Shown: positions 41,017 to 51,134 of the stretch, one piece after another
How positions within the stretch are numbered: the stretch's first letter is position 1
How the letters are laid out: the number at the start of each line of letters is the position of its first letter
From: Nothopassalora personata
Taxonomy: Eukaryota > Ascomycota > Dothideomycetes > Mycosphaerellales > Mycosphaerellaceae
Reading direction: 5' to 3'
Length of the DNA stretch: 64,000 nucleotides
Assembly: GCA_033816765.1 (NCBI GenBank)
Contig: CM066294.1
Location: forward strand, 744,001-808,000
The notes under the pieces: generated by a model
Seen by the model: only the letters and a program-made list of their open reading frames with translations
Told to the model about the DNA's origin: nothing
Database searches by the model: none
Program-made: the position numbers and the translations under genes

Positions 41017-41214
41017 GTAGCGACTAGGGAAAAGGTAGAGGACTAGAAGTAGGTCGCTCCTAAGTCCGAGTTTTCCTAAAGTCGACCCCTTAAGGCGAGT
41101 GGATGTGTGTCTATCGTAGCGACTAGGGAAAAGGTAGAGGACTATAAGTAGGTCGCTCCTAAGTCCGAGTTTTCCTAAAGTCGACCCCTTAAGGCGAGTA
41201 GATGCGTGTCTAGC
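41017..41214 (+). repeat. 99-bp tandem duplication inside the decayed gypsy
   Basis: Two adjacent copies offset by 99 bp (starting at 41017 and 41116), nearly identical. It lies between the Gag zinc-knuckle region and protease. 99 is a multiple of three, so the duplication would keep the frame. Confidence 0.85.
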
Positions 41215-43446
41215 GCGTTACTTGCGAGGCGTAGTCGAGACTCGTAAGGGCTTTCGCGAGGCTACGTTTCTCCTAGATAACTATACGGATCTTAGCCTAG
41301 TGTCGTATAAGTATGTACTCCGACATTAAATGTAACCTATTAATAGGGTAAGGCTACCGAAGTTAGAGTCGTATACGCATAACCTAGGGTATTGCTACGG
41401 CGCCTTTACGGTTCGGCTACGACTCGCTAATAACGCGGGAGTAGAGCGCGTAAGTAACGCCATCTACTACGCGGTGCCTATAGGTAGGCTATTAGTAATT
41501 TTAGGTAGACCCTAGCGGCATCGTAATCGGATAGTGAAGGCCGATAAGGATAACTAGTGGTACTACGGTATAGAGACGCCTACGGTTTAGTAGCGTAACG
41601 CACGCGAGTTCCTTAAGGATCTCGAGAGCTTAAAGTAGGTTTATGCGATAAGTGTTTGGGCTATTACTATAGTAGTACCTAAAGGAGAGGGCCCCTCGTA
41701 GCCTAAAGAATTTGTAGACTTCCGAGATGTATACGCACCTAATAAGTAGGCGAAGCGTAAGATGCCCGACGGGGTTAAGTATGCGATTGATCTCGTTAAA
41801 GGAAAGAAACCCCCTTTTAAGCCGCTATACTACTAGTCCTTAACTAAGTTAGAGGCCTTAAAGGAGTACCTTACGTAAGCAATGGAGAAGGGGTGGATTA
41901 GGCGGTCCGTAAGCGAGGCGGGTGCGCCTATCCTATTCGTGCTAAAGAAGAATAGTACTCTTAGGCTCTATGTTAATTATAGAGGCCTAAATAAGATTAT
42001 AGTAAAGAACCAATACCCCCTACCCCTAATTAGCGAGACGCTAGATAGGCTGTTAGGTTCTAGGTTCTTTACTACAATCGATTTAAAGGACGCCTACCAT
42101 CGTATCCCTATTAAGCGAGGCGATGAGTAGAAGACTACGTTTCGTACGCGATACGGACACTACGAGTACCTAGTAATGCCGTTCGGGTTAACTAACGCAC
42201 CGGCAACCTTTTAAGGGTATATTAACAAGGCGCTAACCGGCTTAGTTAATGACATTTGCGTAGTCTACCTAGATAATATCCTTATCTATAGCGAGACGCG
42301 TAAGGTACACGTGCGAGCCGTACGCGCGGTACTAGAGAGGCTACGAAAGTTTACCCTATTCGCAAACCCTAAGAAGTGTTACTTCTTCTAGGAGAGTATA
42401 GAGTTCCTTAGGTTTGTCGTAAGCGCCGTAGGCGTGTCGATAGATAGGAGTAGGGTAGCCGCTATCGAGGAATGGCCTACACCTACGACCTTTTATAAGG
42501 TCTAGTCCTTCCTTAGGTTTTGCAACTTCTACCGGCGTTTTATAGAAGGATACTTAAGGGCCTATAAGCCCCTAACGGACCTACTAAAGGGATCTAAGGA
42601 CGGTAAGAAGCACGGCCCTCTTACGTGGACCTTAAGCGAAGAGTAGGCGTTTCGATAGCTTAAGGCCGGATTCTTAGGTGTACTAATACTTAGGTACTTC
42701 GATCCTACGCTACGTACGCGAGTCGAGACGGATGCCTTAGGTTTCGCGATTATAGGTATTATATCCTAATTGTTTAGTACTAAGTAGCATCTAATTGCCT
42801 TCTATTCACGTAAGATAATACTAGCCGAGTATAACTACGAGACGCACGATTAGGAGCTACTTACAGTAGTTAAGGCTTTTAAGTATTAGAGGCTATACTT
42901 AGAGGGCGCTACGCATACGGTACGAGTACTAGTCGACTACGCTAACCTACAGGGCTTTATAATAGTAAAGTAGCTAAATAGGCGGTAAGCTCGATAGGCT
43001 ACGTTCCTATAGTCTTTTAATTTTATAGTGGAGCATCGGCCGGGTAAGACTAACCTAGCCGACGCGCCTTCGAGACGCAGTAACTACGTAGCTATAACGT
43101 AATAAACTTCGAACTTACTGCCTACCTTATAAAGTAAGCTGTCTTTCTAGAAGGAGTCTCTAGAAGGGACAAGCGAGCCGACGGTAAAGCGCGTGCTTAC
43201 TACCTACGAGGCGATGTAGGGCGACATAGGCGCGGCAATAGCAGTGCGGAGAGGTAACCTTCCCTATTAAGATAAGCCGTCTTTACTAGTAGTAGTATGC
43301 GCTACAGTAATATAGGGTTAAGCTTACAGCTCGACGGGTAAGTTAATTCTACTCTTAATAAAGATCGCGTAGTAGTAAGACGACTAGTGTATCGTATGCT
43401 TAGCGTAGGCGCTAAGCGCGAGGGACGCTAAGGGATAGCATATAAA

Positions 43447-43638
43447 TGTCACGAAGCGACCTTGATTTGGATGTTCGGTCACGTGATCAGGGTCACGTGA
43501 TCTCCCGGCGCTAGCGCGACGCCTCGGCGCTTTGCTTTATCTTTCGTACTTCGCGCGTTACCTCTAGATACTTCGTCTAACTACGTCTCTATTCCCTACA
43601 CCCTACGTTTCCCTCTTACACTCGTAGGCCTCGTGTCA
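43447..43638 (+). repeat. 5' LTR of the intact gypsy
   Basis: 192 bp, TGTCACGAAG...CGTGTCA. It contains two palindromic TCACGTGA boxes 14 bp apart (43479-43486 and 43493-43500), which look like bHLH (CACGTG) sites and may drive transcription. Confidence 0.95.
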
Positions 43639-43640
43639 GT

Positions 43641-43649
43641 TAGTTAGAC
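43641..43649 (+). other. Putative self-priming site of the intact gypsy
   Basis: TAGTTAGAC, 2 nt after the 5' LTR, is the exact reverse complement of GTCTAACTA within the LTR (43575-43583). No tRNA-type TGG primer site is apparent. The arrangement parallels the decayed gypsy and the Tf1/sushi self-priming mechanism. Confidence 0.5.
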
Positions 43650-43793
43650 CACCCTTCTTTCCGATTATCTACATGCACTGCGCTGCAGAAACATCAGGAA
43701 AGTACCGCCGCTGCCGACTGCGACAGCGACTACTATAACTACCGACACACCTACCTACCCTTTCGCGACCCGATCTGCCAATCGCCCGCGATC

Positions 43794-46454
43794 ATGACTA
43801 CAGACGACAACGAGCCCGGCGACGCCATCGCCGCAGCACTGAAGAGACATCAAGAACAACACCCCGAATCAACCAAGACTCGAGACGCCGAAATCGAGGA
43901 AGTTAGGCTCCGAGGGCGGCAAGCCCTGCGGCAGCACAAGAGCGAGGAAGCACTGAGGCGGCATGGCCTGAACGGCGAGGAAGAGCAGACGCAGGATGCA
44001 CCTGTCGTCGAGTCGCCGAAGTCACCACCTCAGTCTGGAGGACAGCCGCATGTGACAGTGCAGGCCGAAGAAGATGAGATCGACGATGAGCCCGAGGAGG
44101 ACGAGATCGAGGATGAAGATGAGGATGATCTCGATACCAATTCGTCATACCAACTACCTCAAGGCATGTTCGACCTGCGCGAGCTAGACGCGACAGGTGA
44201 AACCCAATTCAACGACGAAGAAGATGTAGCTACACGCATCTTCAAGCTCCAGGACATGCAGAAGTTGTTTGAGGAGTCCAAGTCAGGAGTCCCAGACTAT
44301 GACAACACCGCAACTCAGTGGGCTACTCGAGTAGCCGCTGTCAGAAGCGCAGCAGCAGCTCTTCCAGCCTCCCGCGAGTCCAGAAGCCTGCAGCGACAAG
44401 CAGCGGCGTTGCCTTCGACTGTGCCAGGCCGTCGCCCATCACCCATCAACCGTGACCGTGACCGCCACGGTTTCACGACACGAACAGAGCAAGAGCTCGA
44501 CAGCTCGCTCATGTCCGCTACATCGAGGATTGCATCCCAAGTCCCGGGTGCATACTCCCAAGATACTATCGGTCGTTCTCAGTCTCAACCTCAAGAACGC
44601 CAAAGCCGTCGAGCGAGTCCAAAGCCATCGGTGTCCTACCCGGTTCTACCACCACGCGCCCCGACACCACCACTGCCAGCACCGAAGCCTGTGAAGGCTA
44701 AGGTGGGACCGAGTCCGCTACAACAGATGGAGTCCGCGGCAGAGCGAGAAGAACCGGAAGAGGACTACATCGACATGAATAACTTCGTCAACCACAACAC
44801 CGACTACTACGAAGCGGAGGATTATCGGGCAGTCACCGCGAACGACTTCATCTCCAAAGTGCGGAAGCACCCAAACACCTGGCTGCAGGCCCTTAAGGAT
44901 ATGGGCGCCACGCTCATGGAAATTCAGGACAACTACGAACAGCTCGAGAACGTCTACAACCAGGACCAGGCTACCCACAGGAAGATCGTAAAGAATCTAA
45001 ATAGCAAGATCTCTGATCTTCGCCAAGAAAACGACACTGCGGTCGGCAAGCTCGACACCGCAGCAGATCAGATCGAGGACCTGAATGAGAAGCTGAAGCA
45101 GGCACAGGAAGAAGCCAGAATCCACCTTGCCAACCTCAAGTCCGCGGAGACCGACTGTGACGGTTTCATGGACGACATCGACGAACGTGACAACACCATT
45201 AAGCAGATGGCAGATCGCATCACGCAGCTGGAAGCACAGGTCGGCGCTACCGGTGCAGCACCTAAGCCTGCTAAGGGTACAGGCCTTCGTGAGAGCCGTC
45301 GCACCACCCCACAAGTCGAAAACGCATACAGCACCAACGGTGGACTGTTCGGCAACGGAGACGGAGGTCGCACTATTCGTGAGACCGGCATTCGCACTCC
45401 TGCCCCGGGCATCAACCGGAGTGTTCGCCCAACACCTGCGCTGTCAACGTCCTCTTCGTACTTCTACCAGTCCAAAACAAAGCGCGATCACCCCGAGAAG
45501 TTCGACAACAACGGCAAGCCACCGTACAAGAACTGGAAGATCGCTATGGATGGTAAGATTCGCGCGTCTTATGATGAGAGCACGCCCATGTTCGAGATCC
45601 TCGATTACGTCCGCGACCGCACTTCCGGCTTCCCTTTCGACTTCACGGACGCCAACATCAACAGCGAAGCTTGGGAGTCATTGGAACAGATGTGGGCAGA
45701 TCTCGACAAGCAGTTCGGTGACAAGGACACAGTAGAGAAGGCGCAAGCAGAGCTCGCCAACCTGAAGATGGTGAACACCGAGACCTTCACCGCATTTGTC
45801 ACTAAGTACAAGACTCTATGTTTGAAGGCAGGAGAAGAGATGTCATCCCGCAAGCTGTGGACACGTCTCACACCTAAGTGGCAGAACGAGCTCAAGAAGG
45901 AGCGTGGTGACTCTTTCGCCGAGTTCCAACAAGCTGGCTACGATCTCGAGGAGAGTGATCAGCTCATCAAGATGTACAAGCCCGAAGCACCGGCTCCCCC
46001 TACAGGCAATGGCAATGGCAACCGCAACACCCGTGGCCGCGGTGGCAGCGCACTAGGCAACACTACCATCATCGGTAATGCCGCCATGACCACATCCAAC
46101 ACCGAGACCGGCAACGAGCGAAAGAACAAGAAGCGCAGCGAGCCAGTTACCCGCATCCTGCCTGCCTCTTGGAAAGTGGTCGGTCAATTGACCAAGGAAC
46201 AGAAGGAAGCAATGGCAGCTAATGGCCAATGCTGGCGCTGTCGTCGTACCGACCGTACGCACGTCTTGCCACAGGATCCAGCTTGCCCCTTCCACTACAA
46301 CAAGGGCAATTGGGACTTCAGCAACCTCATTACTAGAGAGATGAGCGTCGACGAGTTCCGCCGTCAGCATGGTGTGGGCGACACTACTCGCCTCGCCGCC
46401 CTTGCCACCGAAGCACCAACAGCAGCCCCCGACCAGGGAAATGCTCAGGCTTAG
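43794..46454 (+). CDS. Gag polyprotein of the intact gypsy
   Basis: 886 aa, forming the particle that packages element RNA. The order is: a charged N-terminus with a Glu/Asp-rich run near 90-115; a disordered Pro/Ser/Arg region to about 310; a long coiled coil near 380-485; then a capsid-like domain near 560-720 (KFDNNGKPPYKNWKIAMDGK ... DSFAEFQQAGYDLEESDQL). A Gly/Asn/Arg-rich linker leads to a C-terminal zinc-binding-like cluster near 805-827 (CWRC ... H ... C ... H), not the classic CCHC spacing. The frame ends at TAG 46452-46454. The pol frame lies in -1 relative to it and overlaps it by 118 nt. The first in-frame ATG after the LTR is used. This Gag is unusually long for a gypsy element. 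Confidence 0.9.
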   Translation: MTTDDNEPGDAIAAALKRHQEQHPESTKTRDAEIEEVRLRGRQALRQHKSEEALRRHGLNGEEEQTQDAPVVESPKSPPQSGGQPHVTVQAEEDEIDDEPEEDEIEDEDEDDLDTNSSYQLPQGMFDLRELDATGETQFNDEEDVATRIFKLQDMQKLFEESKSGVPDYDNTATQWATRVAAVRSAAAALPASRESRSLQRQAAALPSTVPGRRPSPINRDRDRHGFTTRTEQELDSSLMSATSRIASQVPGAYSQDTIGRSQSQPQERQSRRASPKPSVSYPVLPPRAPTPPLPAPKPVKAKVGPSPLQQMESAAEREEPEEDYIDMNNFVNHNTDYYEAEDYRAVTANDFISKVRKHPNTWLQALKDMGATLMEIQDNYEQLENVYNQDQATHRKIVKNLNSKISDLRQENDTAVGKLDTAADQIEDLNEKLKQAQEEARIHLANLKSAETDCDGFMDDIDERDNTIKQMADRITQLEAQVGATGAAPKPAKGTGLRESRRTTPQVENAYSTNGGLFGNGDGGRTIRETGIRTPAPGINRSVRPTPALSTSSSYFYQSKTKRDHPEKFDNNGKPPYKNWKIAMDGKIRASYDESTPMFEILDYVRDRTSGFPFDFTDANINSEAWESLEQMWADLDKQFGDKDTVEKAQAELANLKMVNTETFTAFVTKYKTLCLKAGEEMSSRKLWTRLTPKWQNELKKERGDSFAEFQQAGYDLEESDQLIKMYKPEAPAPPTGNGNGNRNTRGRGGSALGNTTIIGNAAMTTSNTETGNERKNKKRSEPVTRILPASWKVVGQLTKEQKEAMAANGQCWRCRRTDRTHVLPQDPACPFHYNKGNWDFSNLITREMSVDEFRRQHGVGDTTRLAALATEAPTAAPDQGNAQA

Positions 46455-46477
46455 AGTCAAGTCGCGACCCTAAGCCT
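46436..46477 (+). promoter_or_regulatory. Predicted -1 ribosomal frameshift site at the gag/pol junction
   Basis: The heptamer G-GGA-AAT (46436-46442), read in the gag frame, fits the X-XXY-YYZ consensus and lies 10 nt before the gag stop codon. Four nt later an 8-bp perfect stem forms between AGGCTTAG (46447-46454) and CTAAGCCT (46470-46477), with a 15-nt loop. Slipping back one base enters the pol frame, which is open from 46337 on. This would give a Gag-Pol fusion. Reinitiation at the pol ATG (46505) is the alternative. Confidence 0.6.
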
Positions 46478-46504
46478 TGCTCAAACGAAGAACATGAAGA
46501 AGAG

Positions 46505-49500
46505 ATGAACCTTTGCACCCTAAGAGATGACGATTATGACAACAACGAACTTGCACTGTCTTGTGCCGAGACAGCAGGAGGCATCCAGAACGTCACTGTC
46601 CAGCCTAGACAGGGCAAACACCTTGTATGCTCTGCAAAGGTACACAGTAGACTAGGACCTCATAATGCAAAAAGTTTGATCGACACAGGCGCAACAGACC
46701 TCTTCATCCATAACAACTTCGTGCGCACACATCACCTTGACCTTATCCCTCTTGCGAAACCTAAGCGTTTGCGACTTGCGGACGGGCACCGCTCTATGAT
46801 AACACATGCAGTCCTCGTCACCCTGGACGTCGGAGCACATCGCGACCAGGATCTGTACTACGTTACAGACCTTGACACATATGACATCGTCATCGGAATG
46901 TCATGGCTAGAACAACATGACCCCGAGATCAGCTTCAAGAACAGGACAATGACCTTCAACAGCACGAACTGCTGCTTGAACCATAACTTCAGAAGTCTGG
47001 TCTGCGTCGTAACAATAGATCGTCGCGGCAAGACCCACAACGTCGACCCTGACTTTCACAGCTCTGATGATATCGACATCGTCAGTGCGCAAGCGTTCAT
47101 GAAGATGTCAAAGGATAAGGACAATCAGCTCTTTGCCCTTTGGCCTGAAGACCTAACACCACCACCTGACGACGTCCCACCCGAACCACCCGATAAGCCG
47201 CCACCGCAAGATCCGTTTGGGGGGGAGGGAGAACAACTTTCATGCTTCGCGATGGCGCCAGAGGACTGGGAACGCTTCATGACAGCGTGCAAGAAGTCGA
47301 ACCCAGAAGAAAAGCTGCCAGCAGTGCTTAAGGATCTAGCTCTGTACTTCAAGCACAAGTCGGAGTTTGTACTGCCTGAGCATGGTCCTAGTGACCATGA
47401 GATTAAGCTCAAACCAGGTACTACACCGCCTTATCGCAAGATGATCCCAATGAATGCTGAGCAGTTGGCCGTGGTACGGAAGTTTCTCGACGATGGCCTT
47501 GCAAACGGTTCATTGCAAGAAAGCAAGTCGCCCTGCGCATCACCACTGCTCATTGTCAAGAAGCCTGGTGGTGGACTGCGCGTATGCGTCGATTACAGAG
47601 CATTGAACGCCCTCACGATTAAGGACCGATATCCTATTCCTTTGATCCGAGAAACCCTGGATCGTCTGGCTAAGGCCAAGATGTTCTCGAAACTCGACAT
47701 CGTAGCAGCATTCAACAACCTTCGCATTGCGCATGGACAGGAATGGCTGACAGCCTTCATCACAAGATATGGCCTCTACGAGTTCAAGGTTATGCCGTTC
47801 GGGCTCTGCAACGGGCCAAGCAGTTGGCAGAGACGAATCAATGAAGTACTGCGAGAGTACCTCGATCGGTTCTGCACAGTCTATCTTGACGATGTTCTCA
47901 TCTACAGCGACAGCGAAGAAGAACATGTCCAGCACGTACGAGCAGTCATTAAGAAAGTAGGCGAAGCCGGTATGCCTATCGACATTGACAAGAGCGAATT
48001 CTTCGTCAAGAAGATCAAGTACCTTGGCCTTATTGTCACTACCGAAGGTATCGAGATGGATCCAGTTAAGGTTGAAGCAATCCAGAACTGGGAGACACCC
48101 CGGAACGTCAAGGACGTCCTTGCGTTCCTCGGGTTCAGTGGTTTCTACAGACGCTTCATCTATGAGTATTCAAGAGTCGTGCGCAAGCTCACAGCACTGA
48201 CAAAGAAAGATACACCCTGGCAGTGGGACGAGGGATGCCAGCAAGCATTCGATAAGCTGAAGAAGCGATTCGTCTCAGCACCAATCCTGGCACACTTCCA
48301 ACCAGGACTGGAAGTTTGGATTGAGACGGATGCGTCAGACTACGTAACTGCAGGCGTTCTGTCCCAGAAGCACCCAGATCCGGAGAAGGAAGGCGAGTTT
48401 CTGCTCAAGCCGATAGCCTACTTCTCCAAGAAGATGAGTCCGCAAGAATGCAACTACGACATCTACGACAAGGAGCTGCTCGCTATTGTCAAGACGTTCG
48501 AAGAATGGCAGTACGAACTAGTGCCAGAGGCGGATGACCAGAAACCCATCCGAGTGCTGTCAGATCACAAGAACCTGGAGTGGTTTATGTCCACGAAGCA
48601 ACTCAACCAGCGCCAGGCTAGGTGGGCCGAGTTCCTGTCACAATTCAACTTCAAGATCACGTATCGACCGGGCGTCCAGGGCACCAAACCGGACAGCCTG
48701 ACGAGACGCTCCCAAGACCTGCCTGAAGGGATTGATGCACGGACACAGTACCGCGAACAAACCATCTTGAAGCCGGATAACCTGGATATAGTCTCCGCAT
48801 TCGCAATCACCACGGACCCGCCTACAGAACCTCGACGAAGCGCTAGGCTGGCCAACAAAGCGAACGACGAGAATGCGGACGACGAGAATGCGAACATCCC
48901 CGAAGTCCCAAAAGATGACGAGCATAAGGCACCTGAACAAGCGCTAGAAGACGGGTCAGATCTGGCGACAGTCCCTGACCAGCCAACGCCCAACGAGCCA
49001 GACACTCCCAAGGAAGACTGGCCGGAGTTGCAGCAACCAGCAGACTCGGACGACAACGTGCTCTCAATGCTCAATACAGCTTACAAGGACCCACGCTTCA
49101 GCATGCGTATGAAGCGCCTTCAGAAAGATCTCCGCGACCGCAAGACGTCTGAGTTTCTGCAACAGCGCAAGATTACAGCTTCAGAGTGCCGCATGCAAGA
49201 CGGGAGGCTGTACGTGAACAACAGGCTGTTTGTGCCGGAATACCGCAACCTACGCACAAAGATAGTGCAGAGCTACCATGACGCGCCTCTTGCTGGGCAT
49301 CAAGGCATGGCACGCACACACGAACTGATTCTACGCCATGACCTATGGTGGCCTTTCATGCAGAAAGACATCACCCAATACGTGCGCAACTGCTACATCT
49401 GTAGGAGATCAACACCGTCTCGTTCACGGTACCAAGGGACGCTCTCCGCCCATCGTACACCACCGGACGTCTGGAAACACGTCGCCATGGACTTCATAGT

Positions 49501-51010
49501 CGACCTGCCGCCTAGCAAATCTCGCAGAGATGGCAAGACATACACCAATATCCTGACAGTAACAGACATGCTCTCCAAGCAGGTGCACTTCATCCCTACG
49601 GACCGTATGGATGCAGAACACACAGCTGACCTGTACTACCATTACATTATGCCCCATCACGGCGTCGCAGAAATATTTGTGTCAGACCGCGGGACGCAGT
49701 TTGTAAGCGCCTTCTGGGAACGACTCTGCCAGCGGCTCGGCATCAAACAAAACCTGTCAACTTCCTTCCACCCAGAGACCGACGGTCAATCGGAGCGAAC
49801 TAACCAAGCGTTAGAGCAATACTTGCGAGCTTTCAGTAACTATCTCCAGGACGACTGGGTTAACTGGCTGCCGACCGCGGAATTCGCGATGAACAACCAT
49901 GTAGCTGCCAGCACAGGCGTTACACCATTCTTTGCGAACACAGGAAGGCACCCGAGCTTAGGGATGAATGTGAAGCCATCTGAAGCCCGTCCACAAGTCA
50001 CGGCAGACAAGGTGAAACAGCTTGATGCAGCCGACACCTTTGCAGACAACCTCAGAGACTTTGAGCAATTCACACAGGCCGTGCTCGAGCAAATGCGAGC
50101 GGAGCACGCTTGGACCCAAGCCAAGAACACGGATCAAGCTAATGTGGCACGTGCACCCGCACCAAATTTCCAAAAGGGCGACAAAGTCTTCCTCGACGCA
50201 CGCAACATCCGCACTACACGACCATCCAAGAAACTCGACAGTAAAGCATTCGGTCCCTTCGAAGTCGTCGAGCCTATTGGGCGCCGTTCCTACCGCCTGC
50301 GATTCCCACCTAACTCTGATCTCGCCCACCTCCACGATGTTTTCCACTCGAGTCTCCTACGCCGCGCACCCGAAGACCCGCTGCCTGGACAGCACCTGCC
50401 GCCGCCGCCGCCGCTCGAAATAGTAAGAGATGGTAAAGAATCGACTGAATGGGAAGTTCAAGAGGTGGTTGACTCAAGGATAAAATACCGCAAAGTCTGG
50501 TACAAGGTTTTGTGGAAGGACGGCACAATGAGCGAACGCCCATACACCTCACTGCTGCCAGGTGCTGAGGAGCTGGTGCAAGAATTTCACCGCGCATACC
50601 CAGACAAGCCACGACCTACGGAGGTTGACGATGAGTTCATGGCGCACGTATTTAGCGTCTCAGTTTATGGTCTCGCAGTGATCTCCGGAGACGCCACACC
50701 GCCTACGAAGTCCACGCCTCCTTTCTACTCACTCGCAGAAGGCATTCGGCTGGATGGAAGTTCTTCAAAGCGGCCTACCTCTTCAATGGGTGAGACCATG
50801 CAACAACACTCGCACACCAGCAGTCAGCCGTCATATGATGAGCAGCGAACAAGCAATACCAGCAAGCACGCAAGTGCAACTGGCACGCAACGCAATAGCC
50901 TGAACGACGTCGCAGGAGCTCGTCTCGTGGAGGGGGGGGTACTGTCACGAAGCGACCTTGATTTGGATGTTCGGTCACGTGATCAGGGTCACGTGATCTC
51001 CCGGCGCTAG
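46505..51010 (+). CDS. Pol polyprotein of the intact gypsy (PR-RT-RNaseH-INT-chromodomain)
   Basis: 1501 aa from the first ATG, all domains intact. Aspartic protease with DTG at 60-62. Reverse transcriptase with YLDD at 460-463. RNase H beginning around TDASD (about 608) with DKELLAI. Integrase with an HH-CC zinc finger (H..H..CYICRR near 940-970) and a D996, D1061, E1097 triad; the last two are separated by 35 residues, the classic D,D-35-E. Near 1313-1365, EWEVQEVVDSRIKYRKVWYK and the following WYKVLWKDG-type sequence are a chromodomain, which in such chromoviruses directs integration to modified histones. The frame ends inside the 3' LTR (stop 51008-51010). Codon use is GC-rich and host-like. 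Confidence 0.95.
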   Translation: MNLCTLRDDDYDNNELALSCAETAGGIQNVTVQPRQGKHLVCSAKVHSRLGPHNAKSLIDTGATDLFIHNNFVRTHHLDLIPLAKPKRLRLADGHRSMITHAVLVTLDVGAHRDQDLYYVTDLDTYDIVIGMSWLEQHDPEISFKNRTMTFNSTNCCLNHNFRSLVCVVTIDRRGKTHNVDPDFHSSDDIDIVSAQAFMKMSKDKDNQLFALWPEDLTPPPDDVPPEPPDKPPPQDPFGGEGEQLSCFAMAPEDWERFMTACKKSNPEEKLPAVLKDLALYFKHKSEFVLPEHGPSDHEIKLKPGTTPPYRKMIPMNAEQLAVVRKFLDDGLANGSLQESKSPCASPLLIVKKPGGGLRVCVDYRALNALTIKDRYPIPLIRETLDRLAKAKMFSKLDIVAAFNNLRIAHGQEWLTAFITRYGLYEFKVMPFGLCNGPSSWQRRINEVLREYLDRFCTVYLDDVLIYSDSEEEHVQHVRAVIKKVGEAGMPIDIDKSEFFVKKIKYLGLIVTTEGIEMDPVKVEAIQNWETPRNVKDVLAFLGFSGFYRRFIYEYSRVVRKLTALTKKDTPWQWDEGCQQAFDKLKKRFVSAPILAHFQPGLEVWIETDASDYVTAGVLSQKHPDPEKEGEFLLKPIAYFSKKMSPQECNYDIYDKELLAIVKTFEEWQYELVPEADDQKPIRVLSDHKNLEWFMSTKQLNQRQARWAEFLSQFNFKITYRPGVQGTKPDSLTRRSQDLPEGIDARTQYREQTILKPDNLDIVSAFAITTDPPTEPRRSARLANKANDENADDENANIPEVPKDDEHKAPEQALEDGSDLATVPDQPTPNEPDTPKEDWPELQQPADSDDNVLSMLNTAYKDPRFSMRMKRLQKDLRDRKTSEFLQQRKITASECRMQDGRLYVNNRLFVPEYRNLRTKIVQSYHDAPLAGHQGMARTHELILRHDLWWPFMQKDITQYVRNCYICRRSTPSRSRYQGTLSAHRTPPDVWKHVAMDFIVDLPPSKSRRDGKTYTNILTVTDMLSKQVHFIPTDRMDAEHTADLYYHYIMPHHGVAEIFVSDRGTQFVSAFWERLCQRLGIKQNLSTSFHPETDGQSERTNQALEQYLRAFSNYLQDDWVNWLPTAEFAMNNHVAASTGVTPFFANTGRHPSLGMNVKPSEARPQVTADKVKQLDAADTFADNLRDFEQFTQAVLEQMRAEHAWTQAKNTDQANVARAPAPNFQKGDKVFLDARNIRTTRPSKKLDSKAFGPFEVVEPIGRRSYRLRFPPNSDLAHLHDVFHSSLLRRAPEDPLPGQHLPPPPPLEIVRDGKESTEWEVQEVVDSRIKYRKVWYKVLWKDGTMSERPYTSLLPGAEELVQEFHRAYPDKPRPTEVDDEFMAHVFSVSVYGLAVISGDATPPTKSTPPFYSLAEGIRLDGSSSKRPTSSMGETMQQHSHTSSQPSYDEQRTSNTSKHASATGTQRNSLNDVAGARLVEGGVLSRSDLDLDVRSRDQGHVISRR
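50929..50939 (+). other. Polypurine tract of the intact gypsy
   Basis: GGAGGGGGGGG, ending 3 nt before the 3' LTR. It lies within the pol coding frame. Confidence 0.75.
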
Positions 51011-51134
51011 CGCGACGCCTCGGCGCTTTGCTTTATCTTTCGTACTTCGCGCGTTACCTCTAGATACTTCGTCTAACTACGTCTCTATTCCCTACACCCT
51101 ACGTTTCCCTCTTACACTCGTAGGCCTCGTGTCA
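50943..51134 (+). repeat. 3' LTR of the intact gypsy
   Basis: 192 bp, identical to the 5' LTR by base-by-base reading. Its first 68 bp also encode the C-terminus of Pol. The two TCACGTGA boxes recur at 50975-50982 and 50989-50996. Confidence 0.95.

Larger units (their letters stand above)
43447..51134 (+). mobile_element. Intact Ty3/gypsy chromodomain retrotransposon (innermost element)
   Basis: 7,688 bp with two 192-bp LTRs that I read as identical over their whole length. It is flanked by perfect 5-bp duplications ATAAA (43442-43446 and 51135-51139). It contains uninterrupted gag and pol frames, a polypurine tract, a primer-site candidate and a frameshift signal. There is no RIP, in contrast to the host element. 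All parts needed for transposition appear present, so it is probably young and possibly active. Confidence 0.95.
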
